64,000 nucleotides of DNA from Siphonodentalium dalli. Its lineage: Eukaryota; Mollusca; Scaphopoda; Gadilida; Siphonodentaliidae. Each line of letters opens with the position of its first letter. The stretch's first letter is position 1. Made by a program: the position numbers and the translations under genes. The stretch spans positions 11,993,710-12,057,709 of the forward strand of contig CP136062.1 in the NCBI GenBank assembly GCA_032622095.1, written 5' to 3'. A model generated the notes under the pieces. The model was not told where the DNA came from and searched no databases. It saw nothing but the letters and a program-made list of their open reading frames with translations. Positions 41,689-50,340 of the stretch are shown piece by piece.

Positions 41689-42035
41689 GCCTGAGTTTAG
41701 TGTGCCTGTCATTTACAGAATGAGGTCCCGAAAGTGTGAATCTAGCATAGCGGGCTATCATCACCAAATTCACCCTCTGGGGGACCTCATTCTGCTGGCC
41801 TCATCGGCTATGAGTGATATATACTCAGATTGTTCCCAAATGGTGAATATTGTGATGTACACCCATTGGGAACCTCAATTATGCAATTTTTCATCTGCCA
41901 ATTTGGTGATTTCCAGAGAAAATGGGGCCCAGAGGGTGATTTTAGTGATGCTAGCCTGCTATGCGGGGTAGCATCATTAAATTCACCCTCTGGGGACCTC
42001 ATTCTACAAATGACAGACACACTATTTCAAGGCTT
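41689..42035. mobile_element. GAGG-Pal with mixed end types
   Basis: The left end is GCCTGAGTTTAGTGTGCCTG and the right end GACACACTATTTCAAGGCTT. The two ends belong to different subtypes. The spacer is shortened. Confidence 0.85.
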
Positions 42036-42489
42036 GCAAAGAAGGAAATAAAATGATTTTACCATTGAGGGCTGACATCGCAGAAAGACCTAAAAATTTA
42101 CCATCGAAATCGGGACAGCAAACTGAGAGACTAGTTTTTCAATTAGGATAAAAATTTACGGAATAGTATCAAGTCAGATGTATGTGAAAACCATGCATGG
42201 TTTATCTCCCTTGGAATAGTCTCTGATCAGATGTACGCGGAAAGCCTAAATGGATTCAAAAACAATCTTGACACTTTTCTCATGGACTAAATTACTCACA
42301 CATGCTTGTCATACAAAGCCATGTGACCAACCATCTAATCTGATGTACATCAAGCAACTCCAACTAATTCTGTTCATATATTACCCAACGACCCAATGTG
42401 TGCCTGACAAATATTTTGGTAACTTTTGGAAAACAATTTTGAATTTTCATACTAGTAATTGGCTGATATGATGAATAAAATCTCTTCTT
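42036..42489. other. Unassigned stretch with one shared block
   Basis: TGATGTACATCAAGCAACTC at ~42340 resembles the host segment at 38935 and 40322. No gene seen. Confidence 0.45.
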
Positions 42490-42964
42490 TAAGCCCTTCA
42501 ATGGCGGGAGCTGCGCTGGCACAACATTTTAAAGACCCTGTGCCAATGCATTCTCTTATATATGCGAGTCAATCATAAGTCACCTCGCATATATAAGAGA
42601 ATGCATTGGCCTAACAATTTTTTATTATTTTTTATCATTTGTTCTTACATTCTTATAAATTTTTATAATTTTAATAATTTGTTCTTAAATTCTATAACAA
42701 TTTTTATCATTTTTTTTCTTATATTCTTTAACAATTTTATCATTTTTTCTTTAATAATACATTCTTTAACAAATTTTTCACATTTTTTCACATTTTTTCT
42801 TACATTCTTTAATTTTTATCATTTTTTTCAATATTTCTTACATTTTTTAACAATAATAAAAAAAAATAATATAAAATACCTATGGTCGACTCGCATATAT
42901 AAGATAATGCATTGGCACAGGGTTTTCACAAAAATTCAGGAAGCTCGCATCATGAAAAGGTTAA
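42490..42964. mobile_element. TTAA-hairpin element, GGGAGCT end type
   Basis: Left CCCTTCAATGGCGGGAGCTG, right GGAAGCTCGCATCATGAAAA plus GGTTAA. A hairpin at 42541-42614 and half a hairpin at 42886-42920 flank ~270 bp of AT-rich sequence built from CATTTTTTCTTACATTCTTT units. Confidence 0.85.
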
Positions 42965-43008
42965 TTCATTGTTTATTCTACTTTTATATTGAAATCACAG
43001 TAAAATAT

Positions 43009-43165
43009 CCTCTTTAATTCAATGCCAGCGGCTCGTTTGATCCAGCGATCTGACCTCCTTAATTCAATGCCGGCGGCTCATTTGATCCAGTGATCTGACC
43101 TCTTTAATTCAATGCCGGCGGCTCGTTTGATCCAGTGATCTGACCTCTTCAACTCAATGAGATAC
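43009..43165 (+). repeat. ~45-bp tandem repeat, 3.3 units
   Basis: TTTAATTCAATGCCGGCGGC, TCGTTTGATCCAGTGATCTG, ACCTC. Confidence 0.95.
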
Positions 43166-43860
43166 ATGTACTTCACCCAGATCAATTCACTGCAGCCATA
43201 ACATGTTGTCGCCTCGGTACTATATCCATTTTGGCGGGAAAATGAGTAATGGTACCTTTCGATTTGGCGCGGTATTTTCTGTCCGAAAATCACAGATAGT
43301 GAGTATAGCATATACTAGATATGAATGAGAGGCTATGGAAATATGTTCCATCTCCCGATTTAGTTTTTATGTCAGTGCTGTATTGTTCTGTCTCCACTGT
43401 GGACCAATGAATTGATTTCCCGACTGGAAATAGTGCTTTTGTACTCTTATATATGAAAATCTTAATTCTAACTGAATTTCGTTGGTTAAAATAGCACAGA
43501 AAATGACATAATGTTTGAGTTTTGTACTTTGGAATGATTTAAAAACCTAAAAACCACTTTATCACTCACAAAAAAAGCCAAATTGTTAAGCCAAGTGTTC
43601 TATCTCCAAACACATGTCAACGAATTACATGAATAATACTGACATTTAAAGCAAGACAATTTAAACATATTAGTTTTTCATTTCCAAGGATAAAATGAAA
43701 ATAACATAAGGTGAAAATAAAGCAGACATATAGGAAAACCAGATGGTCAAATTTTCAAATGGAGTTTTCCACACAAACAAAATGGATATACAAATGTAGA
43801 ACATTACAGCACCGATACGACAATGTATATACCATCATAACATGATTCTTAAAAGGTTAC
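43166..43860. other. Probable intron, downstream side of the receptor exon
   Basis: AT-rich with no repeat family and no second exon recognised. By strand it follows the donor at 43872-43873. Confidence 0.5.
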
Positions 43861-43873
43861 TAAGGTTACTCAC

Positions 43874-44477
43874 CCATAAACAGGATCAGCAATGATAGCT
43901 TTTGGATTGGACAGTTGATAGCCAATAAGAATGCTGCGTCCACTCCCGTCATAGTTAGCGATCTCCACGGTTTCCAGCTCAGAATCGGTCCAGTACACAT
44001 GGTTAGATACCCAGTCTACTGTCAAGCCATTACAGCTCGGAATATCTGAAACAGAATCGGTCCAGTACACATGGTTAGATACCCAGTCTACTGTCAAGCC
44101 ATTACAGCTTGGAATATCTGAAACAGAATCAGTCCAGTACACATGGTTAGATACCCAGTCTACTGTCAAGCCATTACAGCTCGGAATATCTGAAACAGAA
44201 TCGGTCCAGTACACATGGTTAGATACCCAGTCTACTGTCAAGCCATTACAGCTCGGAATATCTGAAACAGAATCGGTCCAGTACACATGGTTAGATACCC
44301 AGTCTACTGTCAAGCCATTGCAGCTCGGAATATCTGAAACAGAATCGGTCCAGTACACATGGTTAGATACCCAGTCTACTGTCAAGCCATTACAGCTCGG
44401 AATATCTGAAACAGAATCGGTCCAGTACACATGGTTAGATACCCAGTCTACTGTCAAGCCATTACAGCTTGGAATAT
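43874..44477 (-). CDS. LDL-receptor-related protein exon (YWTD blade) with 7 tandem 72-bp units
   Basis: Encodes part of a six-bladed YWTD beta-propeller of an LDLR-family membrane receptor, extracellular. The innermost form (43874-44045, 172 nt) reads DIPSCNGLTVDWVSNHVYWT, DSELETVEIANYDGSGRSIL, IGYQLSNPKAIIADPVYG: a standard blade with GL.VDW, YWTD, I...DG and P.AI..DP. The donor is consensus (TATGG then GTGAGT, GT at 43872-43873). The first 66 nt plus TTTCAG are repeated 7 times (24 aa each, frame kept), so each unit has an acceptor (GATTCTGTTTCAG). The outermost acceptor has the best tract (GACTTTTATTTCAG, exon start 44477). Entry phase 1 matches the exon at 49817. Read through all units, ~144 extra residues would disrupt the blade. 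The family is clear; the paralog is not. Confidence 0.9.
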
Positions 44478-44512
44478 CTGAAATAAAAGTCACAAATCTT
44501 CATAGTCACGAC

Positions 44513-44713
44513 CGATTTTAAAGTACCCAGTTATGAGAGAGTTGCCAGGGTCAGCCCAATATACATGGTTATACCCAATCTGAAACCAGGGTCAGCCCAA
44601 TATATATGGTTATACCCAATCTGAAACCAGGGTCAGCCCAATATACATGGTTATACCCAATCTGAAACCAGGGTCGGCCCAATATACATGGTTATACCAG
44701 GGTCAGCCCAATG
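44513..44713 (-). pseudogene. Decayed YWTD-type exon piece with 41-bp tandem units
   Basis: After TTTCAG the minus strand reads IGYNHVYWADPGNSLITGYF, close to the W.G.NLYWAD..N.I pattern of LRP propellers, but a TGA follows soon after (~44490). The TTTCAG plus VYWADPG core is repeated ~4.5 times with a 41-bp step (44545, 44586, 44627, 44668, 44697). 41 is not a multiple of three, so read-through would shift frame. Only ~35 bp separate it from the next exon. It is probably a relic or an abandoned alternative exon. Confidence 0.5.
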
Positions 44714-44719
44714 GATCAA

Positions 44720-45000
44720 ATCAATCATTAATTTCCATGGTTAGTTTAGATTTTATTTTGATAACATTTAAGAAATAAATACACTGACGGAGTAATAAAT
44801 AAATGGTGTTAGTGTTTCCAATTTTGTTAACAATAAAAAAAAAAAAAATTAATTCAGCAAGAAGTTATATAAAAAAACAAATATATATAATTTTGTTCTC
44901 AATTTTTTTTTTTTATTAATTTTTTTTTTGCTTCAGTGTTTTTGCTTTGCATAAATTGAGAAAGGAATTAAATAAAAAAAAAAATTTGTTAAGAGTGAAT
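44720..45000. other. AT-rich intronic stretch
   Basis: Poly-A and poly-T runs (44835, 44910); nothing else. Confidence 0.6.
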
Positions 45001-45252
45001 AATTTCCGGAAAAGGGCCATAACTCCATAAAAAAAAAACATATTCCAACTTTATCTGTATTTTGGGCTGAGAAACTCATATACAAGTTTCGATTAGATAG
45101 AAAATGTTTGAGTTATTGCATTATGCGTAAAGTGTCAGACCGATGGACAGACAGATGGATGGATGGACGATGAGTTGTCAATCTGGACGATGAGTGGTCA
45201 ATCTGGACGTCGACACTATGTCTACTATACTATGTTATGGGTATACAGAAAA
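45001..45252 (+). mobile_element. G element, single-unit copy
   Basis: AAAAGGGCCATAACTCCATA, TTTTGGGCTGAGAAACTCAT, GTAAAGTGTCAGACCGATGG, GATG/GGAC microsatellite, GTGGTCAATCTGGACGTCGA, ending TATGTTATGGGTATACAG. A 25-bp piece (ATGAGTKGTCAATCTGGACG) is duplicated at 45171. Confidence 0.85.
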
Positions 45253-45359
45253 ATAGTATAACAGTATTTGTATACAAATTGTGTGTATAACATAAGTAAA
45301 ATCGGTTTCTACATACATGTATTTATACTGTGATATATAATATATATCAAAATCTCATT

Positions 45360-45512
45360 TAAAGCCAGGGACGCCGGAAGCACCAAAGGGCAAGGGGGCA
45401 AACCAGTCAGGAGGGCACTTTTTGGGTACCCACTGGACTCCCCTGGGTCAGGGCAAGGGGGGCAAGTGCTCCCACATGCCCCCCCCCCCTTCTCCGGCGT
45501 CCCTGTTTAAAG
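45360..45512. mobile_element. Short MITE with AGGGACGCCGG ends
   Basis: TTTAAAGCCAGGGACGCCGG left, CCGGCGTCCCTGTTTAAAGC right: ~20-bp inverted ends. The interior is C/G-rich (AGGGCAAGGGGGGCAAGTGC, poly-C), unlike the AT-rich surroundings. Confidence 0.82.
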
Positions 45513-45631
45513 CTGTGATGTGTAAAAATAATAATGCAGAATCTAGAAATCAGTTAGGTGCATTGTCATGTGATCGAATGTTATCGGGGATAATATAATA
45601 AGCAGGCCGATACCCAGCTATTATGGTCCCT

Positions 45632-45722
45632 GTGGCCACCCAGTCACACGAGAGGCCACCCAGTCACACGAGAGGCCACCCAGTCACACGAGAGGCCACC
45701 CAGTCACACGAGAGGCCACACA
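45632..45722 (+). repeat. 18-bp minisatellite, ~4.5 units
   Basis: GAGGCCACCCAGTCACAC, exact repeats. Confidence 0.95.
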
Positions 45723-45756
45723 ACAGGTTTGGAACTTCCTACTCTACTAAACCAGG

Positions 45757-45920
45757 TACAGTAATGCCCTAATTAATCGACTCCTTAACCACAGCAGAAT
45801 TATGGATAATTTTTCAGGATAGTGAGAGCTTTCCGATGAATGGCAACAAGCCATATTTCCGATTAAATCCTGAAAAATTACCCATAATTCTACTGTGGTT
45901 AATGGAGTTGATTATTTAGG
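45757..45920. mobile_element. TA-Pal MITE, left arm shortened
   Basis: TACAGTAATGCCCTAATTAA, TTTTTCAGGATAGTGAGAGC; the right arm loses its tip after GATTATTTAGGC. Confidence 0.85.
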
Positions 45921-45946
45921 CTGATGGGGTCATTGTTACAGACAGA

Positions 45947-46163
45947 TACAGTAATGCCCTAAATAATCAACTCCTTAATCACAGCAGAATTATGGTTAAC
46001 TTTTCAGGATTTAGTCGGAAATATTGGATGTTGCCACTCATCGGGTTACTCTCAGTGTGAGCTTTCCGATGAATGGCAACAAGCCGTATTTCTGACTAAA
46101 TCCTGAAAAATTTCCGATAATTCTGCTGTGGTTAAGGAGTCGATTATTTAGAGCATCACTGTA
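45947..46163. mobile_element. TA-Pal MITE, complete
   Basis: TACAGTAATGCCCTAAATAA to TTAGAGCATCACTGTA, 217 bp, arms somewhat diverged. A duplicate of its right tip (GGTTAAGGAGTCGATTATTT) follows at 46183-46215, running into the next element. Confidence 0.9.
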
Positions 46164-46222
46164 TGAACTGGGACCTCATGGTGTGGTTAAGGAGTCGATT
46201 ATTTAGAGCATCACTCATGGTG

Positions 46223-46602
46223 AAAATGACAGGCACTTTATTCTCAGGTCTGACTGATACTGATTCTGATGATCGTCTGCTATGGGAGACATATAGACTC
46301 CAATGGAAGTTCCCAAATGGTGAATATTGTGATGTACACCCATTGAGAACCTCGATTATGCAATGTGTCGTCTGCCAATTTGGGGATATAGAGAAACTAA
46401 ACTTCTTCAAATAGAATCTATGTGAAGAAGTTTCTGTAGAAATTTGATAATAAAGCAACTTTCCAGAGAAGATGAGGCCTAAGCAGAATGAGGTCCCCAG
46501 AGGGTGAATTTAGTGATGCTAGCCTGCTATGCAGGATAGTGTCACTAAATTCACCCTCTGGGGACCTCATTATGCAAATGACAGACACCTTATTCTCAGG
46601 CC
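46223..46602. mobile_element. GAGG-Pal, first palindrome lost
   Basis: AAATGACAGGCACTTTATTC at the left, spacer with ATTGTGATGTACACCC, complete second palindrome, right end GACACCTTATTCTCAGGCCT. 46605-46960 beyond it is unassigned. Confidence 0.85.
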
Positions 46603-46963
46603 TGACTGATACCACCCACCTATTCTGATGATCATCTGCTAATTTCACCATTCATAAATCTCCAGTTCCCACCTGGCCCTTATCATGGTTTGTGAATTGG
46701 GGGGAAACAGTAGAAGCTATTTTCCTATTTCCTGATTGGAAACGAGATTAGTAAAATGTTTATTGTTTCCTCACACCATCCTGGCGGCTGTTTACAATTC
46801 AAGTAACTGAGGAACTCGCTCCTCAAGTGCTAAATTACATAACAGTTACTTTCTGTGGAAACTATTCTGACATGACTGCTGAAAGCAAGAGGCCAATTTG
46901 TCTGAGAGCATTATTTTATGGTGTAGGCTTGAAGGTGGAGGCAAGCCTGAGTTTAGTGTGTAT

Positions 46964-47106
46964 ATAACCCATTGAGAGCCCCACGTAGACTGGAGCAGAC
47001 AACACTCTGTAGTATATGCTTCCATCTGGGGGAGGACACACGGTCGGACGCCAGACGCCAACCCATGCCAATAGCCCAAACTTGAGTTTGTCAATTTGAG
47101 CTAAAA
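46964..47106. repeat. CAG-E half fused to an F-element tail
   Basis: AACCCATTGAGAGCCCCACG to CCATCTGGGGGAGG, then GACACACGGTCGGACGCCAG, CATGCCAATAGCCCAAACTT and TTTGAGCTAAAAAG, which is the end of F. Confidence 0.8.
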
Positions 47107-47153
47107 AGCAAAAACACTTCCTGGACAGAATGACAGTCAAGCTGATTCCAATG

Positions 47154-47300
47154 TACATTAATGCCCTAAATAATCGACTCCTTAACCTTAATCTCAGGGA
47201 GAGCTTTCCGATGAATGGCAACAAGCCATATTTCTGACTAAATTCTGAAAAATTACCCATAATGCTGCTGTGGTTAAGGAGTCGATTATTGAGGTCATTC
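47154..47300. mobile_element. TA-Pal MITE, left arm mostly deleted
   Basis: TACATTAATGCCCTAAATAA, CTCAGGGAGAGCTTTCC, right arm to GAGTCGATTATTGAGG. Confidence 0.82.
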
Positions 47301-47364
47301 CAATGTACATGTACATAATTTAGTAATGAGTGAAGGGGGTGTATAATAAACACATCTTTTCAAA

Positions 47365-47505
47365 TGTCGTTGGTCCCTCTTTTGAAAGCAGTTGTGTGAT
47401 GGTGAAACTCCATACTAAATTTTATTCAGATCCAATAACACATAGCTGATAAATATGTACAGATGGGCAGACAGACACACAGATGGACAAACCCAATCCA
47501 GTATA
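47365..47505 (+). repeat. G-family remnant
   Basis: CATACTAAATTTTATTCAGA and ATGGGCAGACAGACACACAG: the middle and microsatellite parts of a G unit. Confidence 0.55.
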
Positions 47506-47563
47506 TAAGGAATGCTTGTTATGCTTAATCATTGGAAACCTTAGCTTCGGCACCTTGGTACAA

Positions 47564-47785
47564 GCCTCAATTTAGTGTGTCTGACATTTGCAGAATGAGG
47601 TCCCCAGAGGGTTAAAAAGAATGGAAAGTGTCACAGATAGTTCTATCAAATTCCAACAAATCCATTTCTCAATAAGCCCATTCTATACTAAATTTATACT
47701 CATTGATGAGTAGTTACTCCTAACGAAATTCAGATAATATATAATTATTATCTGAACATTTCCAACCAATGAATAGGATTCCTTC
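47564..47785. repeat. GAGG-Pal left tip and one H unit
   Basis: CAAGCCTCAATTTAGTGTGT, GCAGAATGAGGTCCCC (47564-47614); then TTATACTCATTGATGAGTAG and CAGATAATATATAATTATTA (47690-47770). Confidence 0.75.
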
Positions 47786-47787
47786 TC

Positions 47788-49160
47788 AAGTCTGAGTTTA
47801 GTGTGCCTGTCATTTGCAGAATGAGGTCCCCAGAGGGTGAATTTAGTGACGCTGTCCCGCATAGCGGGCTAGCATCACCAAATTCACCCTAGTGGGGACC
47901 TCATTCTGCTATGGGTGACATAGACTCAGATTCAAGTTCCCAAATGGTGAATATTGTGATGTAAATCCATTGGGAACCTTGATTATGCAATATGTCGTCT
48001 GCCAATTTAGGGATAAAGATAAACTAACAAGAGCTACGCTGGGCGTGCAATATACGCCCTCTCTTGGGTCGGCGGAAACTGGTAAAAAAGGGGCATAACT
48101 CTGGTAAAAATTGGCGGACGGAACTCATATTTGAACTTGACCTGTGTTTTTGGTGGGAGAAAGTAATATACCAAATTATCATTGAATCCGATAAGCTCTA
48201 GTAAAGTTATCATCCGGACAACAAATTTCAGGGATTTTCTAAGTCAAATTACGTCAAATAAGGGGCATAACTCCGGTGAAAATTGGCGGACGGAACCCAA
48301 ATTCGAACTTGAGCTGTCTTTTCTCCTAATAAACCCACATACCAAATTTGATTGAAATCGGTTCACTCTAACTAAAGTTATCATCCGGACAACAAATTTC
48401 AGGGATTTTCTAAGTCAAATTACGTCAAAAAAGGGGCCATAACTCTCGCAAAAAATATCGGATTAAAACGAAATTCGGACTTGAGCTGTATTTCGATATA
48501 TGTAATCCACAAAAAAACGGGTTTTGCGTATAAACATTCCAAAATCGAGTTATCATCCGGAAACCAAAAAACATAAGAAAAACTGAATTTTCTGAGTCGA
48601 AAAAGGGGCATAACTCTGCCAAAAATGGTCGGACAGAACCCAAGTTCGAACTTGACCTGTGTTTTGGTGGGAGAAAGTAATATACCAAATTTGGATTCAT
48701 TCCGATAAACTATACTAAAGTTATCATCCGGACAACAAATTTCAAGGATTTTCTAAGTCAAAAAACGTCAAATAAGGGGCATAACTCCGGTGAAAATTGG
48801 CGGGCGGAACCCAAATTCGAACTTGAACTTACTTTTCGGCTAATAAACCCACATACCAAATTTTATTAAATTTGGTTCATTCTAACTAAAGTTATCATCC
48901 GGACAACAGGTTAACGGACGGATGCCCGCCCGGACGCCCGCCCGGACGCCCGGACGCCCGGACGGACAGACCAATACTATAATACGGCCTTTTTTTCAAA
49001 AGGGCGTATAAAAATGAAATAGAATCTATGTGAGTAAGTTTCTATATATATTTGATAATAAAGAAACTTTCCAGAGAAGATGAGGCCTAAGCAGAATGAG
49101 GTCCACAATGGGCTAGCATCACCAAATTCACCCTCTGGGAATCTCATTCTGCTTAGACCT
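47788..49160. mobile_element. GAGG-Pal interrupted by a G-type insertion
   Basis: Left part 47788-48027 (CAAGTCTGAGTTTAGTGTGC, palindrome, spacer to GGATAAAGATAAACTAA); right part 49012-49160 (GAAATAGAATCTATGTGAGT, CAGAGAAGATGAGGCC, damaged palindrome). Together they restore the usual spacer order. Confidence 0.88.
48028..49011 (+). mobile_element. G-type element (GGGGCATAACTC subfamily), ~980 bp
   Basis: Starts AAGAGCTACGCTGGGCGTGC, AATATACGCCC. About five units of AAAAGGGGCATAACTCYGG, ATTGGCGGACGGAAC, AACTTGACCTGTGTTTT, AAAGTTATCATCCGGACAAC. Then a CCCGGACG microsatellite (48910-48970) and the end CAAAAGGGCGTATAAAAA. ATACGCCC near the start and GGGCGTAT at the end are inverted. Confidence 0.85.
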
Positions 49161-49606
49161 CAACTGAGGCCCCCACCCCCCCTTTTCGTACGCCGTATTC
49201 CATGCCCTGTTATGAGGTAAGCCGTATTCCGGCCTATCTGGTAGGAGGTAGGAGGTATTCCAAAAATACCGGTATTCGTACGCCGACCTTCGACACCTTC
49301 CAAAAAATGATCATAATAATAATATAAATGCGATTTTTGTCACAATAAATTCACGGTTTAACATAGATCGTCGATCATCGTCATTTTAGATCAATTTAGA
49401 CGTGGACACTTCAGGATGACTGGCATTCGTACGGGAAAAGTAACTAAAACAATGTTATTTGAGACTATATAGATACTTCCCAAAGATGAGGCCTAGGCCA
49501 GAGGATGAAATTGGTGATGCTAGCCTGCCGTGCGGGATGGCATCACTAAATTCACCCTCATGATGACCTCATTCTGTAAATGTCAGACACACCAAATTCA
49601 GGCATG
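49161..49606. mobile_element. GAGG-Pal, long-spacer subtype, with foreign middle
   Basis: 49436-49606 is a standard spacer and second palindrome (AAAGTAACTAAAACAATGTT, ATGCTAGCCTGCCGTGCG). 49175-49435 does not match the family: it has TTTTCGTACGCCGTATTCC near its start and GGCATTCGTACGGGAAAA at its end, perhaps an insertion. Confidence 0.7.
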
Positions 49607-49674
49607 CATGGGTAATTTTTACTAACTATGGAATGTAGTCTCAGGCTGAGATACATGTATATCATTAGAAACCT

Positions 49675-49797
49675 TACAGTAATGCCCTAAGTAATCGACT
49701 CCTTAAACACAGCAGAATTATGGGTAACTTTTCAGGATTTAGTCGGAAATATGGCTTGTTGCCATTCATCGGAAAGCTCTCAGGGCATCACTATAGT
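49675..49797 (+). mobile_element. TA-Pal, left arm, 20 bp from a receptor exon
   Basis: TACAGTAATGCCCTAAGTAA to GGAAAGCTCTCAGGGCATCA then CTATA. The centre is joined directly to a right tip, so most of the right arm is deleted. It ends ~20 bp into the intron from the donor at 49815-49816. Confidence 0.85.
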
Positions 49798-49816
49798 TAA
49801 TGACAGTGATTAGTAC

Positions 49817-49949
49817 CTGGCACTGCGACGTCCATATCAGTTCCATCGAGCTTCGACCGATAGATGGCCCGATGACCCTCAGCAACATCGCACCAGAATA
49901 AGAGCTCATCCTGTATGTCGACAGCCAAACCAATGATTACACCACCATC
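49817..49949 (-). CDS. LDL-receptor-related protein exon (YWTD propeller, upstream exon)
   Basis: Minus-strand exon of 133 nt: DGGVIIGLAVDIQDELLFWC, DVAEGHRAIYRSKLDGTDMD, VAVP plus one G. It has the GLAVD, LFW.D and I.R..LDGT pattern of LDLR class B repeats; the usual YWTD Thr is Cys here (FWCD). The acceptor is ACTGTTTTCAG before GAT (AG at 49950-49951); the donor is CCAG then GTACTA (GT at 49815-49816). Entry phase 0, exit phase 1. Joined to the exon ending at 43874, the last G plus AT makes Asp and gives VAVPDIPSCNGLTVDWV, exactly the blade transition seen in LRP proteins. The next upstream exon was not found before the window end. Which LRP it is stays open. Confidence 0.88.
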
Positions 49950-49971
49950 CTGAAAACAGTAAATGTGCAAT

Positions 49972-50277
49972 TTAACCCTTTCATTACAGGAGCTGCGCTG
50001 GCGCAACATTAAAGACCCTGTGCCAATGCGTTCTCTTATTTATTGGATGTCCCTACCCTTATTGCATTCAATAAACCAATTCTATAAATTGTGATATTAA
50101 ACGTTCGTTTCATAATAGGAAATAGTGCCAGGTGACCGATTTGTCGCCTGTTTAAATTCCATACTCTATGTCTCAAAATACTATGGCTTCCGTTATTTTT
50201 TCAACAAAACTCTAACGAATGAAGAAATTGAAAAGTTATTTCAATAAATATTCGCCATTAAATGCGTGAAAGGGTCT
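49972..50277. mobile_element. Probable TTAA-hairpin element, degraded
   Basis: TTAACCCTTTCATTACAGGA, GAGCTGCGCTGGCGCAACAT, CCCTGTGCCAATGCGTTCTC; a possible right end GCGTGAAAGGGTC at ~50264. It sits 22 bp upstream of the exon acceptor. Confidence 0.6.
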
Positions 50278-50340
50278 TTATTTATCTGGGACTATTTCTT
50301 TACGCGGGCAAACAATGCATAGTTACATGAAACGTCATCG

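Noticed and set aside
42562-43017. 151-codon Phe/Ile/Asn-rich ORF
   Set aside because: Translation of the AT-rich middle and hairpins of a TTAA element.
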